Shown piece by piece: positions 1 through 9,783 of a stretch of DNA of 64,000 bases. How positions within the stretch are numbered: the first letter of the stretch is position 1; each line of letters starts with the position of its first letter. The DNA is from UBA6627 sp965248675 (GTDB lineage: Bacteria; Chloroflexota; Dehalococcoidia; UBA2979). Location: NCBI GenBank assembly GCA_965248675.1, contig CBDFJZ010000008.1, forward strand, positions 682,001 to 746,000, given 5' to 3'. The notes beneath the pieces were generated by a model. It was not told the origin of the DNA and made no database searches. It saw only the letters and a list, made by a program, of their open reading frames with translations. Both the position numbers and the translations under genes were made by a program.

Positions 1-149
1 TGATCTCCGAGGGGCGCGACTTCATGACGCGCGCCTGGTGGCTGACCGCGATCCCTGGTGTGACGATCCTGCTGATCGCTCTGAGCGGGAACCTCGCCGG
101 CGACTGGCTACGAGACGCGATCGATCCGCGGTTGCGCACCGTTCGCTGA
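1..149 (+). CDS. ABC transporter permease, C-terminal fragment (DppC/OppC-like)
   Basis: The reading frame that starts at base 3 is open from the window edge to a TGA at 147-149. It ends with a hydrophobic segment followed by a DAIDPRLR-type tail. That tail (DxxDPRLR) closes most DppC/OppC inner-membrane permeases of peptide/nickel ABC importers, where the last membrane helix precedes a short cytoplasmic end. Only 48 residues are visible, so the rest lies to the left of the window. A second, complete transporter of the same class follows on the same strand, so these are probably adjacent but separate transporter operons. Confidence 0.75.
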   Translation, partial: ISEGRDFMTRAWWLTAIPGVTILLIALSGNLAGDWLRDAIDPRLRTVR

Positions 150-226
150 CGAGGCTGGATCAGCCCTACGCCCGGTCGAATGGGTCGAGCGCGTTGTCGA
201 AACACACATGGATTGACACATACGCT

Positions 227-255
227 TTGAAATCGGTCCCAGATCTGGCTATAAT
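227..255 (+). promoter_or_regulatory. sigma70-type promoter of the peptide transporter operon
   Basis: A TTGAAA hexamer at 227-232 and a perfect TATAAT at 250-255 are separated by 17 bases. Transcription would start near 262, about 70 bases before the lipoprotein start codon at 332. A TTGACA at 213-218 is also present, but its 31-base distance from the TATAAT is too long for use. This is the best promoter match noticed in the window. Confidence 0.75.
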
Positions 256-259
256 CCGC

Positions 260-319
260 CGAGACGGACCACCCCCCCAGGTCCGAACCACGAGACGGAC
301 CCCCCCCAGGTCCGAACCA
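260..319 (+). repeat. two tandem C-rich stem-loop repeats in the 5' leader
   Basis: Two near-identical units, 260-290 and 291-319, lie head to tail between the promoter and the start codon at 332. Each unit contains CGGACC and GGTCCG arms (265-270 with 280-285; 296-301 with 309-314) that can pair around a C-rich loop of 9 or 7 bases. The units differ mainly in the length of the C run. They would occupy almost the whole 5' untranslated region, immediately before the AGAGGTG ribosome binding site. Confidence 0.8.
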
Positions 320-331
320 GAGGTGCATTCA

Positions 332-2080
<1,749 letters not shown>

Positions 2081-2091
2081 CAGATGACCAC

Positions 2092-2124
2092 GCAACAACT
2101 CGACATCAATGATCGAGTTGTTGC
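2092..2124 (+). promoter_or_regulatory. perfect 12-bp stem-loop abutting the permease start codon
   Basis: Bases 2092-2103 (GCAACAACTCGA) pair perfectly with 2113-2124 around a 9-base loop, and the ATG of the next gene begins at 2125. There is no T tract, so a simple intrinsic terminator is unlikely. Known intercistronic hairpins after binding-protein genes stabilise the upstream message and lower permease expression; that role is inferred here. The 3' arm covers the region where a ribosome binding site would lie. Confidence 0.75.
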
Positions 2125-3069
2125 ATGAACCAATACTTACTCCGCCGCCTATTGCTGGTTCCCGTGACTGTGGGACTGTTGTCCATCTTCTTGTTCGTGA
2201 TGATGGCAATGGTCCCCGCGAGCGTAGTCGATTCGCGATTGGACTACGGCAACACAACCGAGGACCGTGAGAGGCTCGAAGCGCACTTCGGGCTCGACAA
2301 GCCGCTGCATGAGCGTTATTTGCGGTGGGTGGGTCAGGTGGTCAGGGGGGACCTGGGTAATTCCTGGCTAACCAACACACCCGTTCTCGACGAGATCAAG
2401 CGTCGGATGCCGGTCACGTTGGAGCTCATGGCCTTCACCATGGTGCTCTACATACCAATCGGACTCGGAGTGGGTGTCCTTGCGGCGGTGCGACATAACA
2501 GGCCCGAGGACCTCATATCCAGGTTCATTGCCATCCTGCTCCTCGCCGTGCCCAATTTCTGGCTCGCGACGCTTTTCATAATCCTGCCGCTCCTCTGGTG
2601 GGGCTACTCTCCGCCTGTCCCTTATGCCTATTTCCTCGACGACCCAGGCGCGAACCTGAGGATCATGCTTCCCGCCGCGATCCTGTCGGCCACTAACAGT
2701 GCGGCTCTCCTGGTGCGGGTTACACGCTCGGAGATGTTGGAAGTGTTGCGCCAAGACTACGTCCGAACTGCGTACGCGAAGGGCTTGCGGTCTCGGGTTG
2801 TCATCTTCCGGCATGCGCTTCGAAACACGCTGCTTCCGCTGCTGACCATCCTTGGACTCGCGTTCGCCGGAGGACTCGCCGGGACTGTCATCACGGAACA
2901 GGTATTCAACATCCCCGGGATGGGCAGGTACCTCGTGGAAGCGCTCCAGACCAACGACCTACCCATTGTTCAGACCTGGATGCTTTTCTTTGGGACGATT
3001 TTCGTGCTTACGAACCTGGTTGTGGACCTCAGCTACGCCTGGCTGGATCCGCGGATAAAGCTGTCGTGA
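2125..3069 (+). CDS. peptide/nickel ABC transporter permease (DppB-like)
   Basis: This 314-residue integral membrane protein has the DppB/OppB layout: an N-terminal helix (residues about 9-29), a periplasmic loop with the conserved FGLDKPLHERY and GDLGNS region, then five further hydrophobic segments. The cytoplasmic EAA-type loop reads YVRTAYAKGL, the contact site for the ATPase subunit. It ends with LDPRIKLS, as in the family. Length is normal. It lies 44 bases after the binding protein and overlaps the next permease by 4 bases (GTGA), which shows operon structure. It forms a channel heterodimer with that DppC-like partner. Confidence 0.93.
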   Translation: MNQYLLRRLLLVPVTVGLLSIFLFVMMAMVPASVVDSRLDYGNTTEDRERLEAHFGLDKPLHERYLRWVGQVVRGDLGNSWLTNTPVLDEIKRRMPVTLELMAFTMVLYIPIGLGVGVLAAVRHNRPEDLISRFIAILLLAVPNFWLATLFIILPLLWWGYSPPVPYAYFLDDPGANLRIMLPAAILSATNSAALLVRVTRSEMLEVLRQDYVRTAYAKGLRSRVVIFRHALRNTLLPLLTILGLAFAGGLAGTVITEQVFNIPGMGRYLVEALQTNDLPIVQTWMLFFGTIFVLTNLVVDLSYAWLDPRIKLS

Positions 3070-3956
3070 GCGAAGCCGGGGCCGCTCCGATTGCCGATAT
3101 TGCCTACATACTTCAGCCAAGGCCGAATGTTCTGCGACGCATGGGCAGGGTGGTGGTCCGTCACCCTCTCGGCGTTTTCGGACTCCTGCTCGTCGTCGTC
3201 GTAGTCTCGGTAGGGATCGTTGGACCTTACTTCACCGCCGATCCGATAAGGCTCGGCCCGGACGTGCTCCAGGGTCCGAGCAGCGAGCACTGGTTCGGCA
3301 CAGACGTTTTGGGTCGCGACTACTTCGCGCGCGTCGTGGCAGGCGCGCGCCTGTCCCTTATGCTCTCCTTGCTGGCCATGGTTATCGGTACCGGCGCCGC
3401 GCTTGTCATAGGGATGCTGTCGGGCTATCTAAAAGGCATCTTTGACATGCTCGGACAGCGAGTCATCGACGTTCTCCTCGCCTTCCCGGGCCTCATTCTC
3501 CTACTCCTGCTGGGACAGGCTCTGGGTCGGGGATGGGAATCGGTGGCGATCGGCCTGGGCGTGCTATATGCGGTAGGGCTCACGCGGATCATCCGCGCGT
3601 ACACATTCGCGACGTTGGCGGAAACGTACGTTGAGGCGGCCCGAGTGCTCGGAGCAAGCCCTGTGCGCATCCTGGCGCGTCACGTGTTCCCCAATATGGG
3701 TCCGCCGCTGTTCATCTACGTCACTACCCTAATCGGGGGCGCAATCCTCGCGGAGGGCGGCCTCGCCTTCCTCGGTCTCGGGATCGCGCCCCCGGAACCG
3801 TCATGGGGCCGGATGCTGGCCGAGGGTCGGTTACAGTGGCGCGAGCCACACCTGAGCATCTTCCCGGGGGCGGCGATGACGATTACCGTGCTTGGATTCA
3901 GCCTTCTGGGTGACTCTTTGCGGGACATCTTCGACCCGCGACTTCGTGGCAGCTGA
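3066..3956 (+). CDS. peptide/nickel ABC transporter permease (DppC-like)
   Basis: This 296-residue protein begins with a cytoplasmic tail and a first helix (about residues 30-53), followed by the family hallmark HWFGTDVLGRDYFARVVAGAR near residues 75-96. The EAA loop (YVEAARVLGASPVRILARHVFPN) and the terminal FDPRLRGS are both typical. The GTG start at 3066 overlaps the stop of the preceding gene by 4 bases, so translation is probably coupled. With the 314-residue partner it forms the transmembrane part of the importer. The gene is intact and of normal length. Confidence 0.93.
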   Translation: MSEAGAAPIADIAYILQPRPNVLRRMGRVVVRHPLGVFGLLLVVVVVSVGIVGPYFTADPIRLGPDVLQGPSSEHWFGTDVLGRDYFARVVAGARLSLMLSLLAMVIGTGAALVIGMLSGYLKGIFDMLGQRVIDVLLAFPGLILLLLLGQALGRGWESVAIGLGVLYAVGLTRIIRAYTFATLAETYVEAARVLGASPVRILARHVFPNMGPPLFIYVTTLIGGAILAEGGLAFLGLGIAPPEPSWGRMLAEGRLQWREPHLSIFPGAAMTITVLGFSLLGDSLRDIFDPRLRGS

Positions 3957-3971
3957 AGGGAGTAGGTAGCT

Positions 3972-4391
3972 TTGACTGAGCCCACTAATCCGTTCCGAGT
4001 CGGGATCATCGGCACCGGCGGGACCTCCAGGCTGCACCTCCGCGGCTACCAGCGGTTTCCGGATACCGTCCGGCTGACCGCTCTGTTCGATATCGACCGC
4101 TCCGCCGCGGAGGCATTCTCCTATTGGCGCGAGGGCGGCCCGGAGTTCGCAAACGTGAACGTCATGGCGGTAGCCCACGGGATGGAGAAAGAGCAGGTTC
4201 TGGCCCACAAGGCGGCGATCGACGCGCATCTGAACGAGGCCGGGATATCTGTCAGCTATACCAACGTCTTCTGGGGCGGCCGCAGCGAAATCAAACCCTC
4301 GGAGATCTCGCCTCTCCTCTACCGGGAGTGGCTGGTCTCACGCGGCATCGATCCCCATTCGATGTGCGAACCATCAGGAGCACCCGCGTGA
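3972..4391 (+). pseudogene. chimeric remnant: Gfo/Idh/MocA N-terminus joined to an unrelated C-terminus
   Basis: The first 49 residues are the start of a Gfo/Idh/MocA-family NAD(P)-dependent oxidoreductase, with the nucleotide-binding GIIGTGGTSRLH motif and a DIDRSAAEAF strand end. After about residue 49 the protein continues in frame with about 90 residues that are not oxidoreductase-like and that I do not recognise. Normal family members have about 330-380 residues. The simplest reading is an internal deletion that fused the 5' end of one gene to the 3' end of another. The stop overlaps the start of the next reductase by 4 bases (GTGA). Confidence 0.6.
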
Positions 4392-4785
4392 ACTACAGGA
4401 AGCTCGAAGGCACGAACCTTACCGTCTCCGAGGTCGGCTTCGGCGTATGGACAGTCGGAACGACGTGGTGGGGGTCAAGGATCGCACCACCGGTATCGGG
4501 CTCCTCCGCCAGGCCTTCGACCTCGGAGTCACCTTCTTCGACACGGCGGACACGTACTCCACTGGGGAGGCCGAGACGATTCTGCACGAGGCATTGGGCG
4601 ACGTGCGGGACCAGATCGTGATCGGCTCGAAGTGCGGCTACGACATCTACAGCCACCCCGATCGAAAGGGGCAGCAGGAGCGACCCCACGACTGGTCTCC
4701 CGCCTACATGCGGAAAGCGCTCGAAAACTCGCTCCGACGCCTCGGTACGGATCACCTCGACTTCTACCAAGTTCCGCAATCGTGA
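4388..4785 (+). pseudogene. aldo/keto reductase, frameshifted and 3'-truncated
   Basis: From the GTG at 4388 the protein reads NYRKLEGTNLTVSEVGFGVW, a typical aldo/keto reductase N-terminus. Near 4470-4474 (five G) the match continues in another frame, consistent with one missing base. The second part has the family features FFDTADTY (catalytic Asp and Tyr) and GSKCGY (catalytic Lys). It stops at 4785, just where the conserved LDxYQxH segment with the catalytic His would follow, so the C-terminal two thirds are lost. An IS begins 170 bases downstream. It cannot be functional as drawn. Confidence 0.8.
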
Positions 4786-4954
4786 CCCCGCCGTGGACTA
4801 CGCGCGCCATCGGCGACCCCCTGCGTAAACGGCTCCTACGGTCAGCAACAGACCGGCGCCAAGGGCCAGCGCACCCGTTTGGTTGGCACGCGTGATGTCC
4901 GCCGGTCCCGGTGGCCGCCCCGGCGCGTTGAGGACGTGATGGCCGCGCTTTTCG

Positions 4955-6111
4955 AGGCGTGTTGGTGCCGAAAACTCGATCGTGGGGCGTTGACCGGGCA
5001 GGACGGAGGCTGATGATGGAGGCTTGTGTATCGAATCCTCTACCGCGTCATCGCCTCACTGGCTCGGCTTGCCGTGCGCTCAGGCCGCTCGAAGGATATC
5101 GAGATCATCGTGCTACGCCATCAGCTTGCCGTGCTTCGCCGGCAAGTCGCCCGCCCCACCCTCAACGACGCCGACCGGTCGCTACTGGCTGTGGCTGCAC
5201 GAGCACTCCCGCGGGCTTGCCGAGAGGGCTGGCTGGTCACTCCCGACACCCTGCTGCGCTGGCACCGACGACGCATCGCTCGTCACTGGACCCAACCATC
5301 ACGCTCCCCAGGGCGGCCATCGACCGTCCCCGAGATCCGACAGCTCGTCCTCCGTTTGGCTCGAGAGAACCCCACGTGGGGCTACCGGCGAATCCAGGGC
5401 GAGCTGAGCCGACTCGGACACCGTCTCGCTCCTTCCACCGTCTGGCAGATCCTCAGCACCCACGGCATCGAGCCTGCGCCAACGCGTTCGAGCCCTACCT
5501 GGACTCAGTTCCTCCGTTCCCAAGCTGCCGTCGCCTGCGATTTCGCCACGATCGACTCCGCATTCCTACGCCGCTTCTATCTCTTGTTCTTCATCGACAT
5601 TCGCTCCCGCAAAGTGTTCCTCGGTGGCATCACCACGAACCCAACGGGCGATCGGACCACCCAGGCAGCCCGAAACCTCTTCCTCCGCTACGGCGACCAG
5701 GTCGCTTCGTCCCGGGCCCTGATCCGTGACCGAGGAAGTCAGTTGGTCGAGTCCTTCGACCGGGTTTTTAGGGCCGAGGGATTGAAGGTCCTGCAGACAC
5801 CCATCCGAACGCCCGTGGCGAACACCTTCGCCGAACGCTGGATTGGTTCTTTACGTCGCGAGCTTCTCGACCGAACTATCGTCTGGAATCAGCATCAGCT
5901 GCAACGACCCGCCGCAGACTACGTCGACCACTACAACGGGCACCGACCTCACCGCTCACTCAACCAGCAGCCGCCGAGCCAGCGCGAAATCACCGCATGC
6001 GGGCCGCCCTCGGTGCTGGGAATCGAACGGGTGCCGATGTCACGGACTCATCAATGAATACCGAGAAGCTGCATGATCCGCGGGGACGCCTTTTTCGGCA
6101 CCAACACGCCT
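4955..6111 (+). mobile_element. complete insertion sequence with 20-bp perfect terminal inverted repeats
   Basis: Bases 4955-4974 (AGGCGTGTTGGTGCCGAAAA) are repeated in perfect inverse orientation at 6092-6111. They enclose one transposase gene (5026-6057). The element is 1157 bp. I could not see a clear target-site duplication. The right end lies exactly where recognisable IS256-type transposase sequence begins, so this element either inserted into an IS256 copy or was joined to it by deletion. The intact repeats and open reading frame suggest a recent, possibly active element. Confidence 0.85.
5026..6057 (+). CDS. integrase-core (rve) DDE transposase
   Basis: This 343-residue transposase catalyses movement of the surrounding element. 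The N-terminal third holds the helix-turn-helix region (LRHQLAVLRRQVARP, then WGYRRIQGELSRLGH). The integrase-core domain follows with the three acidic catalytic residues visible in ACDFATID, IRDRGSQL and ANTFAERWIGSLRRE. Family relatives (IS481/IS3-like integrases) have the same DDE spacing. The GTG start at 5026 follows a GGAGG. The reading frame is undamaged, unlike the other transposases in the window. Confidence 0.88.
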   Translation: MYRILYRVIASLARLAVRSGRSKDIEIIVLRHQLAVLRRQVARPTLNDADRSLLAVAARALPRACREGWLVTPDTLLRWHRRRIARHWTQPSRSPGRPSTVPEIRQLVLRLARENPTWGYRRIQGELSRLGHRLAPSTVWQILSTHGIEPAPTRSSPTWTQFLRSQAAVACDFATIDSAFLRRFYLLFFIDIRSRKVFLGGITTNPTGDRTTQAARNLFLRYGDQVASSRALIRDRGSQLVESFDRVFRAEGLKVLQTPIRTPVANTFAERWIGSLRRELLDRTIVWNQHQLQRPAADYVDHYNGHRPHRSLNQQPPSQREITACGPPSVLGIERVPMSRTHQ

Positions 6112-6905
6112 GGGATCGTGAACGCCGGGAATGGAAGAAACGCGATCTGCACGACAAGGAGTACGTGTATTGGTGGGCGGACGGCGTGTATTTCAACATC
6201 CGCCTCGACGACGATCGCCAGTGCATTCTTGTCTTAATCGGAGCTACGAAGGATGGGAGGAAGGAGCTCGTCGCCTTCCAGGATGGGTTTCGGGAGAGCG
6301 AGCAGAGCTGGCGGGAGCTGCTCCTGGACCTCAAGGATTTCGGCTTGAAGGTTCCACCGAAGCTCGCCACCGCCGACGGTGTTTTGGGGTTCTGGAAGGC
6401 CCTGCGCAAGGTCTACAGCAGCACCGCAGAGCAGAGATGTTGGATGCACAAATCTGGAAATGTTCTTGAGAAGCTACCCAAAGGAGCCCAGCGCCGGGCC
6501 AAAGAGGCCCTCCACGAGATCTGGATGGCGGAAACCCGAGGCGATGCTGAAAGGGCGTTTGATCTCTTCCTTCAGAAGTACGGCGCCAAGTATCCAAAGG
6601 CCACCGGCTGCTTGGCCAAAGATCGCACCGAACTCCTCGCCTTCTACGACTTCCCAGCAGAGCACTGGAAACACATCCGCACTTCCAATCCGATCGAGTC
6701 GACCTTCTCCACGGTTCGCCTGCGGCATCGCCGGACCAAGGGATCGGGCAACCGCGACGCCTGCCTGGCGATGGTCTACAAGCTCGTCGAGCATGCCCAG
6801 AGCCGCTGGCGAAGACTCGACGGCCATCAGCTCATCCTGGAGCTGCTCGCCGGGAGACTCTTCCAAGACGGTATTATCGAGACCACTTCCAGGGACGCCG
6901 CGTGA
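6112..6905 (+). pseudogene. IS256 (Mutator-type) transposase, N-terminally truncated
   Basis: From WDRERREWKKRDL onwards the sequence matches IS256-family transposases. The catalytic Asp lies in YWWADGVYFNIR, the second Asp in LATADGVLGFWKAL and the Glu in NPIESTFSTVRLR. The conserved YDFPAEHWKHIRTSNP segment is also present. The N-terminal 130 or so residues of DNA-binding sequence are missing and are replaced by the end of the upstream IS, although the frame stays open from 5997 and an ATG exists at 6055. Without the N-terminal domain it is unlikely to transpose by itself. Confidence 0.88.
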
Positions 6906-6992
6906 CTTTCTCCCGGCCTCCGTACACAAGAACCGGTCATATCTCACCCAGGTGCGACCGCATCTCAATGGCCGCCTGGAACTCGACCGAAC

Positions 6993-7741
6993 TTACCGGT
7001 TCTGATCGAGGCGCGCGAGGGCGTTCATATGCCCGTGCACGCGGAACATGGCGCCGACGCCCATCATCTCCAGATCCGTGTTGAGGGTTTCCTTCATGGT
7101 GATGAACCCGGGACCACCCGGAGCCATTATCTCGGACGCGATGGCATCGACCTCCGCTGCCAACCGCTCGGGGGGCACGGCAAGGCTGACGAGGCCGAAC
7201 TGCTCAGCCTGCTTGCCGCTGAGCTTGCGCCCCGTCATCAGCAGATATCGAGCCTTCTTGGGACCGAGCAGTACCTGCCAGAGCGGCATGCTTGTGACCC
7301 CGTTGAGCGCACCGCGGCCAAACGTCTCGGGCGGCATGTGTCCGATAACCGCATCCTCAGCGGCTACCGAGATGTCGCAGACGAGCTGGAGGTAGCAGCC
7401 ACCGGCCCCAGGCAGTTCCCGTGGATCTGGGCAATGGTCGGTTTGGGGCAGTTCCAGATGCGCATGTAGCGGGCTTCGATGCCGCGCAATCGCATCAGCG
7501 CTGAGTTTGTGCTCCAGCCGCCTTCGGGTGGCGTGATGTAATACGACCCGGTGCGGTCGTATCCGGAGCAGAAGGAACGACCGGCCCCGCAGAGGACAAC
7601 GACGTAGACGCCTTCGTCGGCCTCGGTGAAGGCAGCATCGATGTCATCGAGCAACTGAAAGTCGAGTGCGTTGTGCCGTTCGGGGCGGTTCATCTCGATG
7701 CGCGCGACGTGGTTTTCCACTGAGTAGTTCACGGCGTCCAT
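6993..7741 (-). pseudogene. enoyl-CoA hydratase/isomerase, split by a frameshift
   Basis: The N-terminal part (7741 down to about 7406) carries NRPERHNALDF and the first oxyanion-hole segment GAGRSFCSGYD. At the four-base C run 7406-7409 (G on the coding strand) the frame is lost. Restoring one base gives GNCLGAGGCYLQLVCDISVAAED, the second oxyanion-hole segment, continuing into PPETFGRGALNGV and the rest of the crotonase fold to 6993. The product would be about 249 residues, normal for the family, which hydrates enoyl-CoA or processes related acyl-CoA. One indel is the only visible damage, so a sequencing error is a real alternative to decay. Confidence 0.85.
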
Positions 7742-7878
7742 GGGGTTCTCCTAGAGGCCGATGAGCCGATCGCTGCGGCCATCATCCATATGAGCTCTGC
7801 GGCCGGCCGTGAACGAAAAGCGGGGCGCGGCCCGGCCGCTGATTATCCGGGACGGGAGATCCCGCCCCACGGGTACCT

Positions 7879-8712
7879 CTACGGCAGGGGCCGTCGCTTG
7901 TTCCAAAAATCGTAAGGTAAGAGCGCGAGGAGCAGCCCGTGCAGGCGAATAGGATGAATGAAGCCCCCGAAGTCCGTGGGGTCCCAGCCAGGGCCGGTTG
8001 AGGTGATACGCTCGCGGATCTCCGGAATGTCGTACGTTTCGATGCTGGCCATATAGATGCCGTTGCCGTTTTTCGTCACGAACCGTCCGGCGGCCTTGCC
8101 CATGTCCGTCGGATCGAGGTACTCGAGGCTGTCGAGGGCCCCGCCATCGCGAGCGTCAAACCAGGTGATGGCGCCGTCGTTCGCGGGGCCGAGCCACCGC
8201 GAGGTGTGTGCCTTTTCGAGGCCGAACAGGTCCGTGTAACGGTTGATGCTCTCGTCCAGGTCCTTGACGGCGTAGGTGATCTGCCAGATCCGGTCTCCCA
8301 GACCGACCCGGTCACGTTCGACGTATTTGCTGATGATCGTGCCGGTGCCGTCGAGGTCCTCCTGGAACACCACGAAGCGGTCGGGTCCCTGCTGACGGAT
8401 CCGGACCCCACGCTTTTCGATCCGGGCAGCGAGTGCTGATGGGTCGTCGCAGGCGAAGCCGGCAAGAAAGAGCCCCCGGCGGCCCGCTTCGAGAAAGCTC
8501 TGGGCGGGTCCCGGACCGGTTGGCTCGAAGAGCTCCAATTGGTCGTGTCCCCACTGCAGGGTCACTCGCCTGGCCCCCGCCTCCACATCTTTCTCGTCGC
8601 CCACGATCTCGGTATCGAAGATCGTGGCGTATGTCTTGGCGGCCTCGTCAGCGCCCGGTACCACCAGGGCGAGTCGATCGACTCGGTCCAACAATTTCAC
8701 ACTCCTCCGCAA
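7879..8712 (-). CDS. VOC-family protein (two glyoxalase/dioxygenase-like domains)
   Basis: This 277-residue protein has two tandem vicinal-oxygen-chelate modules. The first (about residues 8-115) starts LDRVDRLALVVPGADEAAKTYATIFDTE. The second (about 140-260) starts RIWQITYAVKDLDESINRYTDLFGLE. VOC proteins bind a metal and act as glyoxalases, extradiol dioxygenases, epimerases or binding proteins; the substrate cannot be told from sequence. The ATG at 8712 gives a normal N-terminus. It lies upstream of the broken enoyl-CoA hydratase on the same strand, about 140 bases away, so they may once have formed an acyl-CoA or aromatic degradation operon. Confidence 0.8.
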   Translation of the reverse strand: MRRSVKLLDRVDRLALVVPGADEAAKTYATIFDTEIVGDEKDVEAGARRVTLQWGHDQLELFEPTGPGPAQSFLEAGRRGLFLAGFACDDPSALAARIEKRGVRIRQQGPDRFVVFQEDLDGTGTIISKYVERDRVGLGDRIWQITYAVKDLDESINRYTDLFGLEKAHTSRWLGPANDGAITWFDARDGGALDSLEYLDPTDMGKAAGRFVTKNGNGIYMASIETYDIPEIRERITSTGPGWDPTDFGGFIHPIRLHGLLLALLPYDFWNKRRPLP

Positions 8713-8801
8713 CTTGGGTCGTTAGATGGGTTCGATTCTAGAGGAAAGTCGTGTTCGAGTGCCTGCCCCAACCGTCCTGGTTCTGATATCGGCAGGATAG
8801 A

Positions 8802-8999
8802 ATGGTGGAGTTGCCCCGATTTGACGGACAGTCAGGATAGGGAGAGATGCTCCCGAGAAAGGATGTCCAGATGGAGCGAGAAGGACAGAAGCCGCGGCGT
8901 TCGTTCACGGACGAGTACAAGGGCGAGGTGGTGCAGCTCTGCCGGAGCGGAGAGAAGAGCATCGGCCAGGTGAGCCGGCGGCCGCTTTCGTACGCGTAG
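8802..8999 (+). mobile_element. IS3-family remnant: left end and orfA N-terminus
   Basis: From the ATG at 8871 the short reading frame begins MEREGQKPRRSFTDEYKGEV and continues LCRSGEKSIGQV, a clear match to the helix-turn-helix orfA of IS3-family elements. It breaks off after about 37 residues near 8980, where sequence of another gene on the opposite strand begins. About 70 bases of probable IS left end precede it. The rest of the element, including the orfB transposase, is missing. The frame runs by chance to a stop at 8999. Confidence 0.75.
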
Positions 9000-9598
9000 A
9001 TCGAGTCTGCGGAGACGCCAGCTCGCTTCCCCAATTGTGGCCGAGTCAGGACATTGGCATCCCGAGCTTCGGCCAGTAGTCGTGGGAATGTCTTGTGGTG
9101 AAGGTCGACGATCCCGGGAGCCGTGCCCCCCTTCCCCACGGCAATCACAGCGTCTTCTGTCCATGTGCTCGTAGCGGCGTCCGCCGGCATCCAGTCGAAC
9201 ACATGGGAGCCGTCGAAAATGCTCCAGTCACGAAACACCCCGAAGAAGTTCAATATCGTGCCGTCGCCAAGACGCCATTCAATCGGGTGGTAGTTCCGCA
9301 TCTCCAGTCTCCACTTGTCATGGGCGGGCCAGAGCTTGAAGAAGCGGTCAAGGGCACTGGGGCGCTCCGCCGCTAACCGTGTGATCAGTGCCTGGAGGAA
9401 CGGAGGGATTGAGCCGCTGATATCCAATGCGGCCCCTTCGACACGGAGTGTGGTGACTAGGCGGCTCAGCAGCTGGTCCCAATTCATGAGCCGCCGTTCA
9501 AAGTGCTCAAGGGCAGCCATCCAAAGCAGGCTTCGCTCGAACGCCGTGGGCAAGAGCGATGCGAGGTCTGCTTCGGCAATGGCGTTTGTAAGCGAGTT
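8980..9598 (-). pseudogene. fragment of an XRE-type HTH protein with an unknown N-terminal domain
   Basis: On the minus strand the frame is open from about 9598 to 8980 and reads as real protein of about 200 residues. The first part (with FFKLWPAHDKWRLEMRN and NFFGVFRDWSIFDG) belongs to no family I recognise. The end, LTRPQLGKRAGVSADSIYAYESGRR, is the first half of an XRE helix-turn-helix. The 3' end is cut inside the helix-turn-helix by the IS3 remnant. The 5' end lacks an ATG and runs into the TetR remnant, so both ends appear lost. Confidence 0.6.
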
Positions 9599-9780
9599 CC
9601 GCGAAAGAGCTGATCGATCTGCTGTTGACTCGGCGAGACGAGATCGGACACCCGGATCCGGACACGGCGGTGGCGTTCGTGCTCGACCAGCTGCGCTCCA
9701 TGATCAAGGCGCGTCATCAGGCCATCACGGAGACGCCGCTCTCCACCCGTTCCGACAAGGCGTTTCTTGTGGAGGCGATG
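9595..9780 (+). pseudogene. C-terminal remnant of a TetR-family regulator
   Basis: The frame beginning at 9595 reads AKELIDLLLTRRDEIGHPDP and then AVAFVLDQLRSMIKARHQ, which has the look of the ligand-binding C-terminal helices of a TetR repressor. The DNA-binding N-terminus is absent; a stop lies just upstream at the junction with the XRE-like fragment. At about 9783 the sequence switches to the end of an insertion sequence. About 60 residues survive, so it cannot function as a repressor. Confidence 0.55.
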
Positions 9781-9783
9781 CCG

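Noticed and set aside
213..255. TTGACA at 213-218 as the -35 box of the first promoter
   Set aside because: It is 31 bases from the TATAAT; the TTGAAA at 227-232 has the correct 17-base spacing.
4935..6130. Target-site duplication flanking the complete IS
   Set aside because: The bases next to the two inverted repeats do not match; the same holds for the IS at 45565-46689.
8738..8980. C-terminal extension of the XRE-like protein
   Set aside because: This part of the minus-strand frame is antisense to the recognisable IS3 orfA start and is not protein-like.
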